Origin: Cytobacillus eiseniae
GTDB taxonomy: Bacteria > Bacillota > Bacilli > Bacillales > Cytobacillaceae
Length of the DNA stretch: 64,000 nt
Assembly (NCBI RefSeq): GCF_017874625.1
Contig: NZ_JAGIKZ010000015.1
Span: forward strand, 1-64,000
Reading direction: 5' to 3'
In this document: positions 8,789 to 17,287 of the stretch, piece after piece
Layout: the number at the start of each line of letters is the position of its first letter
How positions within the stretch are numbered: position 1 is the first letter of the stretch
Made by a program: the position numbers and the translations under genes
The notes under the pieces: generated by a model
Seen by the model: the letters and a program-made list of their open reading frames with translations, nothing else
Told to the model about the DNA's origin: nothing
Database searches by the model: none

Positions 8789-8980
8789 AAATAGGCGGAA
8801 AATCTCCGCTTATTTCGAAATTATTAGTAAAAAGGCCGTAAATAAGCGGATAAATTCCGCCTATTTCCTTTAAAAACCTAAAAATAAGGGGTGTTTTCAT
8901 TGAATAAGCGGAAAATTTCCGCCTATTTCACCCTAAATGAGCTTGATTCTGTATTTAACCGGAAAATTTCCGCTTATTTT
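8789..8980. repeat. Cluster of four palindromes, GCGGAAANTTTCCGC type
   Basis: Four imperfect palindromes at about 8789-8815, 8840-8866, 8902-8929 and 8952-8980, each AATAAGCGGAAAATTTCCGC followed by TTATTT or a close variant, spaced 50-60 bp apart. The last one begins TTTAACCGG instead of AATAAGCGG. A second cluster of four with the same arrangement is at 51821-52011. Each can form a hairpin with GCGGA/TCCGC arms. No protein-coding signal. Confidence 0.8.
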
Positions 8981-9017
8981 GCTATTGCATGTTATTTTAC
9001 AAGTCATTAGATGATTA

Positions 9018-9045
9018 AAACGCAGAGAATGCTCTCTGCGTTTTT
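9018..9045 (+). terminator. Rho-independent terminator downstream of the PAS kinase and palindromes
   Basis: AACGCAGAGA / TCTCTGCGTT stem with a short loop followed by TTTTTC. It lies between the palindrome cluster and the convergent ketopantoate reductase gene. It could serve the plus-strand kinase transcript. Confidence 0.65.
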
Positions 9046-9093
9046 CTATGTCATTAATATTAACCTTATGAATTCGATTTTTCCACCTTAGAC

Positions 9094-10131
9094 CTAAAAA
9101 TCTGTTTTTAGTAATTCCTCAAAGTAAGTGAGGTTATCTTCAAATTTAGGAAGTTTGCCAGTCTCTTCTGCCTGTCTAACAAGTTTAACAACTAACTGAT
9201 TAAATGGAGTTTTCACACCATTTGGATTCCCTGTTTCTGGAATCACCCCGTTAATTTCGCCAATTTCTGTTTTTCTTCCTTTTTCAAGATCTTGTAGCAT
9301 ACTTGCTTTTAGAAGTGCTTGTGGTTTTAATGCTTGTCGCAGAATAGCCATTTTTTGTGGTACTTCTGTTTCATCTTTAATTTCAAAGATATTGAAGTTC
9401 AGTCCTGCCATTTCTACAAATTCTACACCGATTGAATGACCTGCTTTAATTGTTTCATCAGCTAATCGTGCTGCTGCTTCTACTGAAATATCGTTGTCTA
9501 TAATATCACCATACGTACATCCTAAAGCAGCTGACATCCCACTCATTGCCACATTCACTAATAATTTTGTCCATTTTGTTCCGACTAGATTTGTTGAAAT
9601 AGACGTGCTGCCAACTACATCTAAAATCTCTTTCACTTTATTTACTCTTTCAGTCACTAAACCATCTAATTCACCGATTTGGAAAGCATTTTGTTTAAAG
9701 GCCTTTTCCTCCGTGGTTAAGGATGATTCGCCTGGGCCAATCCAAGTGGCTCCAAACTCAACTGAACCACCGATCACTCTTTCTTTGCCAACAAGTGATG
9801 CCACTGTTTCTTCTGGAACACCATTTTGTAATGAAAGTACAATGCTCTCTTTATGTAAAAATGGTGTTAAATTTTCAAGAACAGATTTATTAAATGTTTG
9901 TTTCGTCAGCAATAATACTAAATCATAAGATCCTTCCATTTCAGAAGGAGTAATTGCTTTCACTCGCGTTGTAAAATCAACTGTGCCAGAAACTTTCGCC
10001 CCTGTTTCATTTAATGCATTCACATGCTCTTCGTTAACATCAATTAACACTACCTCTTGATTTCCTTTTGAAAGGTATGCTCCAATAATTGTTCCTAAAG
10101 AACCCGCACCCAAAATAGCTATTTTATTCAT
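9094..10131 (-). CDS. 2-dehydropantoate 2-reductase family protein
   Basis: NADPH-dependent reductase of the ApbA/PanE family, which reduces ketopantoate to pantoate in coenzyme A synthesis or acts on a related 2-keto acid. The Rossmann loop GAGSLG starts at residue 8. The conserved Lys-containing helix (GTKWTKLLVNVAMSG) in mid-protein and a C-terminal NGVIPETGNPNGVKTP segment fit the helical ApbA_C domain with substrate-binding Asn. The start at 10131 (MNKIAILG) has a strong GAGAGGG site; an upstream in-frame ATG at 10239 would add 36 hydrophobic residues before a normal Rossmann start and is rejected. At 345 residues it is longer than E. coli PanE, so it may be a paralogue rather than the biosynthetic enzyme. 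Confidence 0.82.
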   Translation of the reverse strand: MNKIAILGAGSLGTIIGAYLSKGNQEVVLIDVNEEHVNALNETGAKVSGTVDFTTRVKAITPSEMEGSYDLVLLLTKQTFNKSVLENLTPFLHKESIVLSLQNGVPEETVASLVGKERVIGGSVEFGATWIGPGESSLTTEEKAFKQNAFQIGELDGLVTERVNKVKEILDVVGSTSISTNLVGTKWTKLLVNVAMSGMSAALGCTYGDIIDNDISVEAAARLADETIKAGHSIGVEFVEMAGLNFNIFEIKDETEVPQKMAILRQALKPQALLKASMLQDLEKGRKTEIGEINGVIPETGNPNGVKTPFNQLVVKLVRQAEETGKLPKFEDNLTYFEELLKTDF

Positions 10132-10438
10132 CGACAAAACCCTCTCTGAAAAAATTTGTACAATAGTCAACACGGTTAATAGGCTGATTAAAAACGTTAT
10201 TAAACAACCGCTAACCGCTTTATATCCATACTTTATCATGTCAGTTAAGAAAGTACCAATATATGCGAATACAAATAAAATACAAAGTTATCAAAATTCC
10301 AGATGCTTTGTTTAACATAATCAGCTATTTCCTATTATTATATGAAAATAAAAAAGCAGACCAATTACGATGCGAATTAGTCTGCTCGTATTACCGATAT
10401 TAGAACCTGCTAGTTGTTAATGGAAAATACATCTGTGC

Positions 10439-11242
10439 TCATTGCTGTTTTTCCTTTTTTGTCAGCTTTAATGTCGCAACGATAAGAAAGCTAACAATAA
10501 CTAGTAAGAGCCATGAACTCACCTTTCCTAGATGGACAAGGCTCCATGCATCGGCTTGGTTTGGATATTCCCAAGCCCCAAAAAATGTAGCAATATTTTC
10601 AGCTACCCAGATGAAAAATCCGATGAGCACAAAAGAGAGTGCAATCGGCATGCGATAATTTGTGCCATTCACTTCGTATTCGACCCATGATCGCCAAAAG
10701 ACAAGAAGGACAAGACCGGATAGCCACCAACGTATATCGATCCAGTAATGATGGGTGAAGAAATTCAAATAAATAGCAGCAGCAAGTGGCACAACGAGCA
10801 AAAATGGAGGCCACTTCACTAGTTCAACCTTCAATCTTCTCCACGCCTGACAAAGATAACTCGCAACACTTGCATACATAAACCCACTATACAAAGGCAC
10901 ACCAAAAATCTTGCTATATCCTTCCTCTGGATAAGACCAAGAGCCCATATGTACCTTAAAAAGTTCAAGAGCTAGCCCAATTAAGTGAAATAATGTGATC
11001 ACCTTTAATTCATCCCGTGTTTCAAGTCCTGAACGTACCATCAACCACTGCATCAGAAGGCAAATGATAAGCAGCCAATCATACCGTGGCAAGAACGGAA
11101 GTGGCATAATTTTTGTCACAGCCAAAGAAGCAAAGATGACGACTGGAAACAAACAGGATAAAGCCTGCTCCCATCCAAAATGAACAAGTTGTATCAGTGC
11201 ATGCTTGCTTTTCTGTCTCCCTTTTTGCATGACTAAATCCAT
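10439..11242 (-). CDS. yoaT: DUF817 family membrane protein (YoaT-like)
   Basis: Membrane protein of about 267 residues with eight hydrophobic segments and conserved charged/aromatic motifs (ELFKVHMGSWSYPE, RWWLSG, FFGAWEYPNQ), matching DUF817, family of B. subtilis YoaT. Function unknown. ATG at 11242 follows AAAGGGGGAG; the longer reading from 11320 would overlap the regulator gene and lacks such a site. Together with the upstream HTH and DUF2975 genes it reproduces the yoaS-yozG-yoaT order I recall from B. subtilis, so the three form one minus-strand operon. Confidence 0.82.
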   Translation of the reverse strand: MDLVMQKGRQKSKHALIQLVHFGWEQALSCLFPVVIFASLAVTKIMPLPFLPRYDWLLIICLLMQWLMVRSGLETRDELKVITLFHLIGLALELFKVHMGSWSYPEEGYSKIFGVPLYSGFMYASVASYLCQAWRRLKVELVKWPPFLLVVPLAAAIYLNFFTHHYWIDIRWWLSGLVLLVFWRSWVEYEVNGTNYRMPIALSFVLIGFFIWVAENIATFFGAWEYPNQADAWSLVHLGKVSSWLLLVIVSFLIVATLKLTKKEKQQ

Positions 11243-11276
11243 TAACAGCTCCCCCTTTAGTGAAATAACGGAAAAA

Positions 11277-11498
11277 TTATTCTTCGGTATCTTCATCACT
11301 TCGATATTCAAGAATATCACCAGGCTGGCAGTCTAATGCCTTGCAGATTGCTTCTAAAGTAGTTAATCGAACGGCCTTTGCCTTGCCATTTTTCAATATA
11401 GAGAGATTCGCCATCGTGATGCCAACTCGCTCTGAAAGTTCTGTTACACTCATTTTCCTTTTCGCCAACATGACATCAATATTGATTATAATCGCCAT
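11277..11498 (-). CDS. yozG: Small HTH (Cro/CI, XRE) regulator, YozG-like
   Basis: 73-residue protein that is almost entirely one helix-turn-helix domain (residues about 8-68): LAKRKMSVTELSERVGIT then NLSILKNGKAKAVRLTTLEAI and DCQPGDILEY. This is the minimal YozG-type Cro/CI regulator usually encoded beside a DUF2975 membrane protein. ATG at 11498 has GAGGTG six nt upstream; the GTG at 11507 overlaps that site. It begins 10 bp after the DUF2975 gene, so the two are translationally close. Probable autoregulator, with the membrane partner modulating it (inference). Confidence 0.88.
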   Translation of the reverse strand: MAIIINIDVMLAKRKMSVTELSERVGITMANLSILKNGKAKAVRLTTLEAICKALDCQPGDILEYRSDEDTEE

Positions 11499-11508
11499 TT
11501 TCTTCACC

Positions 11509-11991
11509 TCAGACCGTTAAATCATTTTCTGATTTTATATCAATTGCTTCTTGTAAAAGTTTTTGAAGAACAGCAGCAAAGACTGCGATTACCAACGATG
11601 CAAAAGGCACGACCAACCCAACAAAGATGAGACCAGGTGCATCATCGATCTCTGCAAATACATAGAAGAGTGGCAAAATAAGTACATGCAAGCTACTGAT
11701 TGTAATGGCACAGTATTTAATTTTCTTTAAAGCATTTACAGATATTTGCGAGAAAGCATGATTCCTGTCAATATAGCGTAAAAGGTTGAATGCCTGATAC
11801 AATGCAAAATAAAAAGGGATCGTCGATACATAAAAAACGAAGAAAACGAAATATTTTACATAAGAAAATGATGGAAGCATTTCCGCTGCAACATTCCCGA
11901 TCTCAGGCACCAAGAAGATGCACATAACAAGAATAGGAATGCCAATAAGGATAACAGCTATCTTCAAAAATAGCGTTGACACTTGTTTCAT
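11509..11991 (-). CDS. yoaS: DUF2975 family membrane protein (YoaS-like)
   Basis: 160-residue protein with four predicted transmembrane segments (about residues 10-30, 42-66, 93-115, 122-145), matching DUF2975. Such proteins are nearly always encoded next to a YozG-type regulator, as here, and are thought to form membrane-linked regulatory pairs; the function is not established. ATG at 11991 is preceded by GAGGTGC. It is the first gene of the yoaS-yozG-yoaT operon. Confidence 0.82.
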   Translation of the reverse strand: MKQVSTLFLKIAVILIGIPILVMCIFLVPEIGNVAAEMLPSFSYVKYFVFFVFYVSTIPFYFALYQAFNLLRYIDRNHAFSQISVNALKKIKYCAITISSLHVLILPLFYVFAEIDDAPGLIFVGLVVPFASLVIAVFAAVLQKLLQEAIDIKSENDLTV

Positions 11992-12108
11992 AAAAAAAGC
12001 ACCTCACATATTGATTGTTTTTTTTATTCTATCACATATTTTATCGATTTACGATAAAATATTACTGATTTAAACAATATTATTGTTGTTAATTTTAATC
12101 CCAAGTAA

Positions 12109-12144
12109 AAAAGAGCATTCTTCATTATGAAGAAATGCTCTTTA
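12109..12144 (-). terminator. Rho-independent terminator of the thioesterase gene
   Basis: AAAGAGCATTTCTTC / GAAGAATGCTCTTT stem with a short loop and flanking A and T runs, 44 bp past the stop of the minus-strand thioesterase gene. The T-run (CTCTTTTTTAC) is in the minus orientation. Confidence 0.75.
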
Positions 12145-12187
12145 TATTCAACATCATCTTAGAAAAAAGGAATAGCCGCGTCCTTTT

Positions 12188-12676
12188 TTATTCTCCACCT
12201 TTAGCAAATGAACTTGGCATGACTACCGCAACAACTTCCCCTTTTGCAACAATCTTCTCGTTCGCAAATACTTCAGCATCTACTTTCCACTTCTTCGGGT
12301 GAATTTCAGTTACGATCCCAACCGCCCTTAATGGCACGCCATGTGGGGTTGGTTTCACAAAGTCAACCTTCAAGGATGCCGTTACAAAACGTGGCGGTTC
12401 AACCCCATCTCCAACCTCATGGCCATTTTTACGATGCAAAGCCAGTGCTGCAGAGCCTGTTCCATGACAATCAATCAATGAAGCAATTAATCCTCCATAT
12501 ACAAAGCCTGGAATCGCCGTATGCTCTTCCTTTGGTGTATAAATGGTTAATGTTTGCTCCCCTTGCCAGCCTGTTCGAAATTGGTGTCCTTCCTTATTCA
12601 TTCGGCCACATCCATAACACCAAGCAAAATCCTCTGGATAAAAATCCTGCACCGCATGTACTACTTTCTCCTCCAT
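12188..12676 (-). CDS. PaaI-family hotdog-fold thioesterase
   Basis: 162-residue predicted acyl-CoA thioesterase. The hotdog motif IPGFVYGGLIASLIDCHGTG contains the conserved Gly-Gly and an acidic residue (Asp) in the active-site helix, and the C-terminal strand KVDFVKPTPHGVPLRAVG is typical of PaaI-like enzymes. The N-terminus has a CYGCGRMN motif (two Cys), seen in a subgroup of this family. The start at 12676 has an AAAAGGGGGATTC site. Monocistronic with its own terminator. The acyl substrate is unknown. Confidence 0.8.
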   Translation of the reverse strand: MEEKVVHAVQDFYPEDFAWCYGCGRMNKEGHQFRTGWQGEQTLTIYTPKEEHTAIPGFVYGGLIASLIDCHGTGSAALALHRKNGHEVGDGVEPPRFVTASLKVDFVKPTPHGVPLRAVGIVTEIHPKKWKVDAEVFANEKIVAKGEVVAVVMPSSFAKGGE

Positions 12677-12821
12677 GTTGAATCCCCCTTTTTTGAATAG
12701 TATAACATTTATAATAATTTAATAGGAAGATGTTGTGAACTTTGCCTAAAATCACAAAAGTAGATTGAAATGTTCTATAATAAAAGATATTCTTTCTATC
12801 ATTAAAAAGGAGGACCCATCT

Positions 12822-13553
12822 ATGAAAACTAGAAGCGAGAGAAAAGCTGCACAAGAAGAAATTCTTGCTGGCAAAAAGGAAACAGCTGCAGCGATAGCGA
12901 TGGAAACAAAATATAAACCTCGTTTCTCCATTCCATTTCTAAGCTCTTTCTTAAAAATACGAGTGTTATTGATTGCTATTATTCTATTTCTTGCTGGTAG
13001 CTTAGGTGCCTTCACTTACTATAAACTATTTGCTGGCAGTACCTTCAAAAGTGAAACGATATCCATTGTTGAAAGTGTTCAAGAACTAGCGACATTGGCT
13101 ACCGCTCAAGCGGTTGTGACAGCCATTATAAAAGAAGAAGATAATAAGCTTTTTAATAAAGAACTAAATGTGAATTTCCCTGGTACAAAACGAACGACCT
13201 TATTAATTGTTCCAGCAACTGTATTAGCTGGTGTTGATTTACAAATGATTACAGATAAAGATATTGTAATCGATGAAGACAGCAAGAAAATCACCATGAC
13301 GATTCCACATGCGACCATGCTCCAAGACCCTTCCATACAAATGGACAAGATACAAACCTACTCGGAAGAAGGGCTATTTAGGAGTGAAATGAAGTGGGAC
13401 GAAGGCTTCGATCTTACCGCTGCTGCCCAGAAGCAAATTATAGAGGAAGCAATGGAATTGGGGTTGCTAGCAAAAGCAGAGGATAGTGCAGTCAAAGTGC
13501 TGACCCCGTTTTTTCATCAGCTTGGTTACGAAGCAACGATTCAATTTAAATAA
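12822..13553 (+). CDS. DUF4230 domain protein, membrane-anchored
   Basis: 243-residue protein: charged cytoplasmic N-terminus (residues 1-45), one transmembrane helix (about 46-68), and an external domain matching DUF4230 (about 80-243, with VESVQELATLATAQ near its start and repeated charged beta/alpha segments). Function unknown. The start at 12822 is set by AAAAAGGAGGA; an in-frame ATG at 12765 lies upstream of that site. Divergent from the thioesterase gene. Confidence 0.75.
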   Translation: MKTRSERKAAQEEILAGKKETAAAIAMETKYKPRFSIPFLSSFLKIRVLLIAIILFLAGSLGAFTYYKLFAGSTFKSETISIVESVQELATLATAQAVVTAIIKEEDNKLFNKELNVNFPGTKRTTLLIVPATVLAGVDLQMITDKDIVIDEDSKKITMTIPHATMLQDPSIQMDKIQTYSEEGLFRSEMKWDEGFDLTAAAQKQIIEEAMELGLLAKAEDSAVKVLTPFFHQLGYEATIQFK

Positions 13554-13608
13554 AAAGCCATCATATAAAGCAACGCGTCAATTGAATTTGATTCGTTGCT
13601 TTTCCTTT

Positions 13609-13770
13609 CTACATTTCTTCTGCAACAGCATGGCCAGCTACTCGCCCTTAGAATAGACAGCCTCCAACAAAAAGTACCTTCTAATGCGCGAGACCCATGG
13701 ATTCCACCCCCACCAAATCCTGCGAACTCACCTGCTGTAAAAAGTCCTGCAATTGCTACACCTGAATCAT
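13609..13770 (-). pseudogene. Remnant of an FAD-binding dehydrogenase (C-terminal part only)
   Basis: Translating the minus strand and allowing two frame changes gives a recognisable C-terminus of a fumarate-reductase/3-ketosteroid-dehydrogenase-like flavoprotein: AGLFTAGEFAGFGGGGIHGS, then RALEGTF, VGGCLF and GRVAGHAVAEEM before a stop at 13609. The GEFAGFGGGGIHG-type loop binds the FAD in this family. The frame shifts after GTF and again before GRVAG, and no N-terminal two thirds exists upstream, where the MFS gene begins. It is therefore a decayed fragment. The reading is from pattern recognition and needs a protein search to confirm. Confidence 0.6.
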
Positions 13771-13993
13771 TTCATACTCGTCCTTGTGTTTTGCTGCATG
13801 CACTAGACTGATGAGACTTTTGCTTGTTATTAATAACATAATTGTTGGTTACTCAATTTATTAGGACGATCTTTTCCCCTTATCGATTCTCTTTAACCTT
13901 GGGTCCCTTCATTTTTATTTACGATCAAGCTAATGGTATAATTTACATGACATTCAATGATACTAATGCTATTTAAATGGAGTGAATTTAATT

Positions 13994-15160
13994 TTGGAAA
14001 CAAGAAGGGCTTTACCTATTTTATTCGCAATTATGTTTCTTGTAATGGTAGGGTTTGGAATTATTATTCCTGTCATGCCTTTTTATGCAGAGGAAATCGG
14101 CGCTACACCAACTGAATTAGGATTATTAATGGCTGTTTATTCACTAATGCAATTGCTTTTTGCTCCGATGTGGGGCAGGGTTTCTGACCGAATTGGACGA
14201 AAGCCTGTAATTATGATCGGGATCGCTGGACTTTCTTTATCTTTTTTCTTAATGGCCGTATCTTCACAGCTCTGGATGCTTTTTGTAGCTAGAATCATCG
14301 GTGGCATTTTGTCCTCAGCTAATATGCCAACGGTTATGGCCTATGTGGCAGATATTACTTCAGAAGAGGATCGCGGAAAAGGAATGGGGATTATTGGCGC
14401 TGCAACTGGTCTTGGCTTTATTTTCGGACCAGCAATCGGTGGCATTTTCTCTAAGTCAAGCTTACATATTCCTTTCTATATCGCAGGCGCCTTCTCATTG
14501 CTCACCTTTTTCTTTGTGTTATTTATTTTAAAAGAGTCACTCACTCCTGAACATAGAAAAGACCAAACGAGAAAGAAGACTTCCATCCTTAAAGCATTTA
14601 ATGGTCCTGTCTCAATCTTGTTTATCTTGCAATTGTTTGTTTCTTTATCATTGTCAGGACTTGAAGCAACCTTCGCCTATTTTGCTTCTGAAAAAGCAGG
14701 CTTAGGTGCTGTTAAGCTAGGCTATATTTTTATGATTATGGGATTTGCTTCAGCTATCGTCCAAGGCGGGTTGGTCGGACGGTTAACGAAAAAGCTTGGC
14801 GAGGGATTTGTCATTCAGCTTGGTATTCTTATTTCTGCCCTCGGTTTTACCTTAATTCTATTCATCAATAGCTTTACAACCGCAGCCTTGTTTTTAACGA
14901 TATTCGGAATTGGCAATGGCTTTATTCGACCAAGTATTTCTTCCTTATTAACAAAGCGATCAGGAACCGGGCATGGCAGCACAACCGGGCTATTATCTTC
15001 CTTCGATTCACTCGGGAGAATTGCTGGTCCTCCATTAGGCGGATGGCTCTTCTCGGTCGCTATCGGAATGCCTTATTTTTCAGGAATCGTCCTGTCTTTT
15101 GTTGCTTTGCTTTTATACCAAGTATATAAAGTGAAAGCTAGGCAGGTGGAAGTAAACTAA
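13994..15160 (+). CDS. MFS multidrug/tetracycline-type exporter
   Basis: Proton-driven drug exporter of about 388 residues with 12 transmembrane helices (DHA1 family, relatives Bmr, NorA, TetA). The loop 2-3 signature GRVSDRIGRKPV and the antiporter motif C-like GFIFGPAIGG in helix 5 are both present. Start: GGAGTGA lies about 9 nt before a TTG at 13994; the GTG at 13982 is part of that site. Upstream is the dehydrogenase remnant. A hairpin follows the stop. Substrate cannot be predicted. Confidence 0.85.
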   Translation: METRRALPILFAIMFLVMVGFGIIIPVMPFYAEEIGATPTELGLLMAVYSLMQLLFAPMWGRVSDRIGRKPVIMIGIAGLSLSFFLMAVSSQLWMLFVARIIGGILSSANMPTVMAYVADITSEEDRGKGMGIIGAATGLGFIFGPAIGGIFSKSSLHIPFYIAGAFSLLTFFFVLFILKESLTPEHRKDQTRKKTSILKAFNGPVSILFILQLFVSLSLSGLEATFAYFASEKAGLGAVKLGYIFMIMGFASAIVQGGLVGRLTKKLGEGFVIQLGILISALGFTLILFINSFTTAALFLTIFGIGNGFIRPSISSLLTKRSGTGHGSTTGLLSSFDSLGRIAGPPLGGWLFSVAIGMPYFSGIVLSFVALLLYQVYKVKARQVEVN

Positions 15161-15198
15161 CGGTTTGTTTACTGTTTCTTTAGCAGCTTATCTTTAGT

Positions 15199-15236
15199 TT
15201 CGGTCATCATGAATCGCTCATGATGGCCGATTTTTA
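15199..15236 (+). terminator. Rho-independent terminator after the MFS exporter
   Basis: TCGGTCATCATGA / TCATGATGGCCGA stem (one G-T pair) with a four-base loop, followed by TTTTTA, 40 bp after the stop codon of the exporter gene. Confidence 0.75.
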
Positions 15237-15311
15237 TTTTCCCTTTTGATTTTCTGCCTCTTGAACACTTATGGCTACCGATTTCGAACCTCATGAATAA
15301 ATAAATTTTTA

Positions 15312-15369
15312 TTGACCTTATGTTTGTTTGCTTTATAATAAAAGTGAGTAATCACTCACTTTTATTATA
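15312..15369 (+). promoter_or_regulatory. Sigma-A promoter overlapped by a 36-bp palindromic operator (probable TetR site)
   Basis: TTGACC (15312-15317), 16-bp spacer, TATAAT (15334-15339). From the -10 box onward, 15334-15369 is a near-perfect 36-bp palindrome (TATAATAAAAGTGAGT, four central bases, then its complement) with one mismatched pair. AGTGAGT/ACTCACT half-sites are typical TetR-family operators. The palindrome covers the -10 box and transcription start, so binding should block transcription. The TetR gene at 17288 is the third gene of the operon behind this promoter, so autoregulation is likely. Confidence 0.8.
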
Positions 15370-15383
15370 AAGGAGGCTTTCTT

Positions 15384-16106
15384 ATGGCTTCAACGATTGT
15401 CATTAAAGATGTAAGCAAGAGCTATGGCAAAAAGATTGTATTAAATCAGATCAATTTAACAGTGGAATCAGGGCAAATATTTGGTTTGATTGGGCCTTCT
15501 GGTTCAGGAAAAACAACCTTAGTAAAGATGATTGTTGGAATGAACCGTCCGTCACATGGGGATGTACATGTATTAAATACCCTTGTTCCAAACTTAAACC
15601 TGATGCAGAAAATTGGTTATATGGCACAAGCTGACGCATTATATGGAGATTTAACAGGAGAAGAAAACCTTCGTTTCTTTGCCTCCCTTTTTAAATTGAA
15701 AAAAGAAGAGCAAAAAGTACGAATCAACTATGCAGCAAATTTAGTTAACCTTACTGCCCATTTAAAAAAGAAGGTGCAGGACTATTCGGGTGGAATGAAA
15801 CGACGATTATCTCTTGCCGTTGCCTTGATACAGGATCCTCAAATTCTTATATTAGACGAACCTACCGTTGGGATTGACCCTGAGCTAAGGCAGTCTATAT
15901 GGACAGAAATCCGCCGATTGAAAACAACTGGAAAAACAATTTTGATAACGACACATGTAATGGACGAGGCAGATAAGTGCGACCGGCTCGCAATGGTTAG
16001 AGACGGCGAAATTCTCGCTAGTGGAACACCTGCAGAATTGAAGGAACAATACAATATTACGAGTCTAGAAGAAGTATTCTTGAAGGCTGGAGGAAAAAAA
16101 GGATGA
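15384..16106 (+). CDS. ABC-2 exporter ATP-binding protein
   Basis: 240-residue ABC ATPase: Walker A GPSGSGKTT near residue 37, signature YSGGMKRR near 134, Walker B ILILDEP near 155, switch His in ILITTHVMDEADKCDR. The DrrA/CcmA-type ATPases of this length power drug or lipid export with an ABC-2 permease, encoded here immediately downstream with a 4-bp overlap. Strong AAAGGAGGC ribosome binding site. First gene of an ATPase-permease-TetR operon behind a palindromic operator. Substrate unknown; a toxic compound sensed by the TetR protein is the usual situation. Confidence 0.9.
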   Translation: MASTIVIKDVSKSYGKKIVLNQINLTVESGQIFGLIGPSGSGKTTLVKMIVGMNRPSHGDVHVLNTLVPNLNLMQKIGYMAQADALYGDLTGEENLRFFASLFKLKKEEQKVRINYAANLVNLTAHLKKKVQDYSGGMKRRLSLAVALIQDPQILILDEPTVGIDPELRQSIWTEIRRLKTTGKTILITTHVMDEADKCDRLAMVRDGEILASGTPAELKEQYNITSLEEVFLKAGGKKG

Positions 16107-17209
16107 GAGTATTAGCTTTAGTCAAGCGGATTTCCCAACAAATGATACGTGATAAGAGGGCTCTTGCACTTATGATGGTTGCTCCACTACTAATCCTTAC
16201 TCTGCTTGATTATTTACTAACTAGTGAGACAGTCACTCCTAAAATTGGTGTCGCTCATGTAGACGATATGCTAATCGAACAATTAGAAGAGATGGATATA
16301 GCTGTTCTGACATACGATGACATAGAGGATAAGGAGCAAATCATCATCGACAAAGAGTTGGATGGATTCCTTCGAATGGAAGATGACAACATTCAAATCA
16401 CATTAAAAAATGCCAATCCCTCCACTGCAAAGGCATTACAAATGAAGATCCAGCAAGCAGTTGCTGCTGTAAGCGCAAAAGAACAGGCAAATAAATTATC
16501 TCTATTCATCCAACAAATACAAGAAAAGGCACCTGGGAATTTAATAGAGCTAGAACAAGGAAAGGCACTAGAGATCGATACAGACTATATATACGGCAAG
16601 CAAGACACTACCTTTTTTGATCAGCTAAGTCCAATATTAGTCGGCTATTTTGTCTTCTTTTTCGTCTTTCTTATTTCTGGAATTGCTTTATTGCGGGAAC
16701 GAACAACGGGCACACTTGACCGGTTGCTGGCAACTCCTATTCAAAGGAGAGAAATTGTTTTTGGCTATTTATTAGGGTATGGGCTATTCGCGATCATTCA
16801 AACGATTATTGTTGTCTTTTATGCAGTTAAAGTTTTAGATATCACACTGATTGGCTCTCTGTGGCATGTGATTTTAATTAATTTGACGATTGCTTTAGTC
16901 GCCCTATCACTAGGGATTCTTTTATCCGCATTCGCCAATTCCGAATTTCAAATGATGCAGTTTATCCCCATTGCAATCATTCCACAAATCTTTTTTGCAG
17001 GGATTTTCCCTGTCGAAGGAATGGCAGACTGGCTTCAAGTCATCGCAAAGGGAATGCCCATGTATTATGCCGGAAATGCATTAGTAGATGTGATGTATAA
17101 AGGATTAGGGATAAGTGATATTCAATATGATTTACTCATCCTCTTAGGCTTTGCCATCGTCTTTATTTTGCTAAATATTGTTACATTAAAGAAGTATAGG
17201 GACATTTAA
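16103..17209 (+). CDS. ABC-2 exporter permease
   Basis: 368-residue membrane protein of the ABC-2 (YhgE/DrrB-like) type: one N-terminal helix (about 20-38), a large extracytoplasmic domain (about 40-175), then five hydrophobic segments with the family motif LLRERTTGTLDRLLATP in the first cytoplasmic loop. It is the transport channel for the upstream ATPase, with which it overlaps by 4 bp (ATGA). Operon with the downstream TetR gene. Confidence 0.88.
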   Translation: MRVLALVKRISQQMIRDKRALALMMVAPLLILTLLDYLLTSETVTPKIGVAHVDDMLIEQLEEMDIAVLTYDDIEDKEQIIIDKELDGFLRMEDDNIQITLKNANPSTAKALQMKIQQAVAAVSAKEQANKLSLFIQQIQEKAPGNLIELEQGKALEIDTDYIYGKQDTTFFDQLSPILVGYFVFFFVFLISGIALLRERTTGTLDRLLATPIQRREIVFGYLLGYGLFAIIQTIIVVFYAVKVLDITLIGSLWHVILINLTIALVALSLGILLSAFANSEFQMMQFIPIAIIPQIFFAGIFPVEGMADWLQVIAKGMPMYYAGNALVDVMYKGLGISDIQYDLLILLGFAIVFILLNIVTLKKYRDI

Positions 17210-17287
17210 ACCGTTTATTCACTTTTCCATTTTCGTCTGAAATAGATTAAAATAAATGTATGAAGAATGGAATTAAAGGAGTAAATA

